Shown here: positions 6,027 to 8,830 of the stretch, one piece after another
How positions within the stretch are numbered: position 1 is the first letter of the stretch
Layout of the letters: every line of letters begins with the position of its first letter
NCBI GenBank assembly: GCA_002452325.1
Contig: DKFG01000305.1
Coordinates: forward strand, 1,973-10,802
Origin: Geobacter sp. UBA6802
GTDB taxonomy: Bacteria > Desulfobacterota > Desulfuromonadia > Geobacterales > Pseudopelobacteraceae
Length of the DNA: 8,830 nt
Direction: 5' to 3'
The notes under the pieces: generated by a model
The model's database searches: none
What the model saw: only the letters and a program-made list of their open reading frames with translations
Told to the model about the DNA's origin: nothing
Position numbers and translations under genes: made by a program

Positions 6027-7508
6027 ATGACATATCAAAGGATTACTGACTTCCCAGAAAATGCACTAGAAATGGGATCACAAGAATTGATGGCTCTTGG
6101 CAGCGTATGGAAGGAAAAGAAAGCAGAACTCGAATTAACAGGAGTGTTTCAAGAATTTATAAAGAAAATGCAGAGAGAGTGGGCTATAGAGACGGGCATA
6201 ATTGAGCGCCTTTATGTCTGGGACAGGGGCGTAACTGAAGTACTAATTGAGCAGGGAATAGACTCATCAATCATCGCTCATAGAAGCGGGATAACCAAAG
6301 ATGAAGCTGATCGTGCAAATGACATAATTAAGGATCAGCTTGATATAGTTGAAGGTCTTTTCGGATTTGTTAAGGGTGAGCAGCCACTAACAGAGCATTT
6401 TGTAAGAAATCTACAAGCACAATTCACAAACCACCAAGAGTATACAGATGCCTTAACGCTAGAAGGCGTAAAAGTCAGGATTAAATTAACAAAGGGAGCA
6501 TATAAGGAACAGCCAAATAATCCAAAAAGACCAGATGGTGAAACTCATGAATACTGTCCCCCTGAATTCACAAAAGACGAGATGGAAAAGCTTGTTCAAT
6601 GGTACAGAGACGGAGAATCAAAATATCCTGTGGAGGTCAGAGCATCTTGGCTTCACCACCGGTTCACTCAAATTCACCCATTTCAAGACGGAAATGGCAG
6701 AGTAGCAAGAGCATTAGCTTCATTAGTGTTTCTAAAAGAGGGGCTATTCCCGCTTGTTGTGCGCGACTCTGACCGCGTCGAATACATAGGGGCACTTGAG
6801 ACCGCAGATAAAGGAGATTTATTGCCTTTAACACAATTTTTCACAAGGCGACAGAGAGAATCTATTCTGCGTGCTCTTGGATTGGAGCAACAAGTTCAGC
6901 AAGCAAAATATGCAGACCTGATCATCGCTTCTGCATTAGAGGTGCTCAAGGGTAAATATACTAAAGAGAAAGAAAAAGCAGGAAAAGTATACGACTATGC
7001 GACAGAGTTGTTTACCATAGCTGAAACATCCATCAAGGATATATCAAGGAGACTGGATGCTGAATTACAAGACGTTACCCCGCCTGGAGTTACACCCAAA
7101 TATCATTCTCATGTATCAATATCTAAAAACTCACAAGACAAGAAGCATTACTTTTATTCTCAGATAATCGAAATGGCAAAGGAATTTTGCTATGTTGCTA
7201 GTCTTGATAGACATCATTCTTGGATAAAAATGGTAGTAAGCACAGAAGAAGTTTTTGAATTTATTATCAGCATTCACGGCTATGGTGTTGGAGAGAACGG
7301 TATTTTAGTAGCTTCCGCTTTTACTGCCCAAAGAATTCAACAGGACGAAGGCGGTAAAGCAGTTGTTAACACACAGCCTTCTTCTACCGACTTATTCCAA
7401 TTCAATTTCATTGAACCAATTGAAAGCACAAAAGCAAGATTTGAAGAGTGGCTGCAATCATCTCTTGCAATTGGATTAGCAGAGTGGAAACGAAGGCTGG
7501 TGGTCTAA
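6027..7508 (+). CDS. Fic-domain protein, probable AMP-transferase (or other NMP/phosphate transferase)
   Basis: A 493-residue protein with an intact Fic core: HPFQDGNGRVAR at residues 217-228 matches the catalytic HPFx(D/E)GNGRxxR loop (H217 as base, D221 for metal, R225 and R228 for phosphates). Such enzymes transfer AMP or another nucleotide part onto a protein side chain. TGIIER at 56-61 fits the (S/T)xxxE inhibitory helix of class II Fic proteins (E60 as the blocking Glu), although the next residue is Arg rather than the usual Gly/Asn. Residues about 285-493 form a second region I do not recognise, ending FEEWLQSSLAIGLAEWKRRL. The start is fixed by AAGGAG at 6014-6019. Codon use is AT-rich, with frequent AGA, ATA and TTA, unlike the hyp and cob genes, suggesting transfer. 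No partner antitoxin gene is adjacent. Confidence 0.9.
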   Translation: MTYQRITDFPENALEMGSQELMALGSVWKEKKAELELTGVFQEFIKKMQREWAIETGIIERLYVWDRGVTEVLIEQGIDSSIIAHRSGITKDEADRANDIIKDQLDIVEGLFGFVKGEQPLTEHFVRNLQAQFTNHQEYTDALTLEGVKVRIKLTKGAYKEQPNNPKRPDGETHEYCPPEFTKDEMEKLVQWYRDGESKYPVEVRASWLHHRFTQIHPFQDGNGRVARALASLVFLKEGLFPLVVRDSDRVEYIGALETADKGDLLPLTQFFTRRQRESILRALGLEQQVQQAKYADLIIASALEVLKGKYTKEKEKAGKVYDYATELFTIAETSIKDISRRLDAELQDVTPPGVTPKYHSHVSISKNSQDKKHYFYSQIIEMAKEFCYVASLDRHHSWIKMVVSTEEVFEFIISIHGYGVGENGILVASAFTAQRIQQDEGGKAVVNTQPSSTDLFQFNFIEPIESTKARFEEWLQSSLAIGLAEWKRRLVV

Positions 7509-7518
7509 CCAGGGTTAC

Positions 7519-7544
7519 GACCCGCACAAAAAAACTGGCGGGTC
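7519..7544. repeat. Inverted repeat just downstream of the Fic gene
   Basis: GACCCGC (7519-7525) and GCGGGTC (7538-7544) form a perfect GC-rich 7-bp stem around a 12-base A-rich loop, 10 bp after the Fic stop codon. There is no T-run on the plus strand, so termination is possible but not well supported; it could also mark the boundary of an inserted segment. Confidence 0.45.
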
Positions 7545-7545
7545 A

Positions 7546-7824
7546 CAGATGGCGGAACTGTTTGGCAAGAACAGTGACACTATCGGTTTGCATATTCGGA
7601 ATGCGTATAAAGAAGGAGAACTGTCAGAGCAAGGAACTGCCGAGGAATCCTCGGTAGTTAGTTCAACATGAAGGCATCCGCCAGAGCCGCAGAACTATAC
7701 GCTTTTACAGCCTTGACATCATCATCTCCTTGGTTGCCGGGTCAAATCACAGCAAGGTACCCGCTTCCGTCAGTGGGCCACCACTGTCCTGCTCGATCAC
7801 ATCGTTAAGGGTGAATCTGATTAA
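7546..7824 (+). pseudogene. Remnant of a RhuM-family gene
   Basis: Three pieces of a RhuM (virulence protein RhuM/DNA-binding) family protein appear in order but in shifting frames. From 7546: QMAELFGKNSDTIGLHIRN then AYKEGELSEQGTAEESSVV, ending at a stop at 7669-7671. From 7679, one frame over: RQSRRTIRFYSLDIIIS. From 7732, back in the first frame: GCRVKSQQGTRFRQWATTVL then LDHIVKGESD and a stop at 7822-7824. From memory, intact members read WLTQKQMAELFGKDTDTIGLH, RTIRFYNLDMIISVGYRV and GTQFRQWATTVLREHIVKGY, so identity is close. The N-terminal lead-in and the C-terminal half are absent. The hypF start lies 9 bp after the last stop, so this marks the right edge of the island. Confidence 0.82.
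7636..7658. repeat. Near-perfect palindrome within the RhuM remnant
   Basis: CCGAGGA (7640-7646) and TCCTCGG (7648-7654) are exact reverse complements around a single A; flanking ACT (7636-7638) and AGT (7656-7658) extend the symmetry with one G/T mismatch. It lies in decayed coding sequence, so it may be an accident of codon use or a short hairpin. Confidence 0.4.
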
Positions 7825-7832
7825 CCGGAAGA

Positions 7833-8830
7833 ATGACTAAAACCATGATCCGCCACCACTACACCATAGCAGGCATCGTGCAGGGGGTAGGGTTCCGCCC
7901 CTTTGTCTTTCGCCTGGCAACCGAGCTGGACCTGACCGGCTGGGTGCGCAATACATCGGCTGGGGTGGAGCTTGAACTGCAGGGAGGGGAGGAACAGCTT
8001 GCCGCGTTTAGCTGCCACCTGCAGGCAGAGTTGCCGCCGCTGGCTGTAATTAGTTTACTGAATGCAAGCGACATTCCGATCATCGACAATGAGGCTGGCT
8101 TTGAGATCCTTGCCAGCAGCGATGGCAGGCGTGAGGCGCAGATTGCGCCGGACAGTGCGCTGTGTGCTGACTGCCTGAGGGAGCTGTTTGATCCTGCTGA
8201 CCGTCGTTTCCGGCATCCCTTCATCACCTGTACCAACTGCGGTCCCCGCTGGACCATTGTGACCGGTATCCCCTATGACCGTCCCTTGACCACCATGGCA
8301 GGATTTCCGCTTTGTCCGGCGTGTGAGGCAGAATACCGCAACCCCCTTGACCGCCGTTTCCATGCCCAGCCGATTGCCTGCCCGGAGTGCGGTCCGTGTT
8401 TAACACTCACTACTTCCGCCCCCCTCCCAACCTCCCCCCGCTTGGGGGAGGAGGAAGCTGCATTGCAGCAGGCCGTCACCCTGCTGCAGCAGGGCAAGAT
8501 TGTGGCGGTAAAAGGGCTGGGCGGCTATCACCTGGCAGTGGACGCCTGTAATGATGCGGCAGTGGCCCGGTTGCGGCAGCGCAAAAAACGGGATGAAAAG
8601 CCGTTTGCGGTGATGGTGCCGGATCTGGCAACGGCACGAAAGATGGCTGAACTGTCAGAGCTGGAAGAACGGCTGCTGGCCGGAGTTGAGGCGCCGGTGG
8701 TGATTGTGCGCAGCAGGGCTGATTCGCCGGTTTCTGCACTGGTTGCGCCCGGAAGTGGCTGGATCGGCCTGATGCTGGCCTATACGCCGTTGCACCAACT
8801 GCTCTTTCAGGGTCAAGGGTCAAGGGTCAA
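7833..8830 (+). CDS. hypF: Carbamoyltransferase HypF, N-terminal 332 codons (3' end outside window)
   Basis: HypF uses carbamoyl phosphate and ATP to carbamoylate the C-terminal Cys of HypE, the precursor of the CN ligands of [NiFe]-hydrogenases. Visible domains: acylphosphatase-like (GIVQGVGFRPFVF, with active-site R22 and N40 in GWVRNT), then paired zinc fingers CADC(111-114)...CTNC(133-136) and CPAC(161-164)...CPEC(183-186), then the start of the YrdC-like domain (VAVKGLGGYHLAVDAC, RKKRDEKPFAVMVP, YTPLHQLLF). Full-length HypF is about 750 residues, so under half is shown. Two repeat-derived inserts stand out: residues about 195-208, and the GQGSRV stretch from 327. Start is uncertain: ATG 7833 has a GGAAG nearly touching it, while ATG 7845 has it 13 bp away. 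I saw no convincing promoter of its own. Confidence 0.95.
   Translation, partial: MTKTMIRHHYTIAGIVQGVGFRPFVFRLATELDLTGWVRNTSAGVELELQGGEEQLAAFSCHLQAELPPLAVISLLNASDIPIIDNEAGFEILASSDGRREAQIAPDSALCADCLRELFDPADRRFRHPFITCTNCGPRWTIVTGIPYDRPLTTMAGFPLCPACEAEYRNPLDRRFHAQPIACPECGPCLTLTTSAPLPTSPRLGEEEAALQQAVTLLQQGKIVAVKGLGGYHLAVDACNDAAVARLRQRKKRDEKPFAVMVPDLATARKMAELSELEERLLAGVEAPVVIVRSRADSPVSALVAPGSGWIGLMLAYTPLHQLLFQGQGSRV
8417..8455. repeat. C-rich/G-rich hairpin repeat inside hypF
   Basis: CCCCCTCCC is followed by CCTCCCCC (8431-8438), a short CGCTT loop, and GGGGGAGG (8444-8451), giving a perfect 8-bp GC-rich stem. The stretch encodes SAPLPTSPRLGEEE between the last zinc-finger Cys pair and the YrdC domain of HypF. 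Its form resembles dispersed intergenic palindromic repeats, yet it sits in frame inside a gene. Confidence 0.7.
8808..8830 (+). repeat. Tandem GGTCAAG heptamers inside hypF, continuing past the window edge
   Basis: After CAG, the unit GGTCAAG is repeated nearly three times (8811-8830) and is cut by the window end. It encodes GQGSRV within the YrdC-like domain, directly after LHQLLF. Three heptamers make 21 nt, so only multiples of three units keep the reading frame. The same motif family lies in the ABC exporter gene at 2291-2366. Confidence 0.8.

Noticed and set aside
7448..7657. 69-codon ORF overlapping the Fic 3' end and the RhuM remnant
   Set aside because: It is out of frame with both; the RhuM-like residues lie in other frames.
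8055..8823. Minus-strand frames opposite hypF (8055-8363, 8224-8406, 8476-8823)
   Set aside because: They are antisense to well-conserved HypF domains, with Pro/Arg/Ser-rich translations and no family features.

Overview
The window reads as a chromosomal segment of a moderately GC-rich anaerobic bacterium. A cobalamin nucleotide-loop operon beside a [NiFe]-hydrogenase maturation locus, and the style of the proteins, suggest a Desulfuromonadota/Geobacter-type organism; that is an impression from gene content, not a proof. Core genes use GC-rich codons, whereas the block around 5.3-7.5 kb is visibly AT-rich.

Layout. (1) Positions 1-1143, minus strand: cobU followed by a cobC-type phosphatase that runs off the left edge; both act in late adenosylcobalamin assembly. 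(2) 1271-3106, plus strand: a half-size ABC exporter, divergent from cobU. (3) 3099-3716, minus strand: a LysE/RhtB exporter whose 3' end overlaps the ABC gene by 8 bp. (4) 3816-4676, plus strand: hypB, with an N-terminal CxxCxC nickel site and a very His-rich tail. (5) 4677-7832: a 3.16-kb accessory island between hypB and hypF. It holds a RelE-like toxin/Xre antitoxin pair, a frameshifted remnant of a YhcG/DUF1016 nuclease-like gene, a structured AT-rich control region, an intact 493-codon Fic-domain gene, and a frameshifted remnant of a RhuM-family gene. (6) 7833-8830, plus strand: the first 332 codons of hypF (acylphosphatase, zinc fingers, start of the YrdC domain).

How the parts fit. 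HypB (Ni insertion) and HypF (carbamoyl transfer for CN ligand synthesis) belong to one maturation pathway, and their separation by the island looks like insertion into a hyp operon. The families in the island (RelE/Xre, YhcG, Fic, RhuM) are typical accessory genes of defence islands and type I restriction loci. The two outer genes have decayed while the Fic gene kept its catalytic motif, an inhibitory-type motif and an elaborate upstream region: a 20-bp perfect palindrome, a hairpin, and three CTATATA boxes exactly 20 bp apart.

A second theme is short repeats inside genes. GGTCAAG-type heptamers lie in the ABC exporter linker and in hypF, and a C-rich/G-rich hairpin lies between the zinc-finger and YrdC domains of hypF. 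All are read in frame as extra linker residues.
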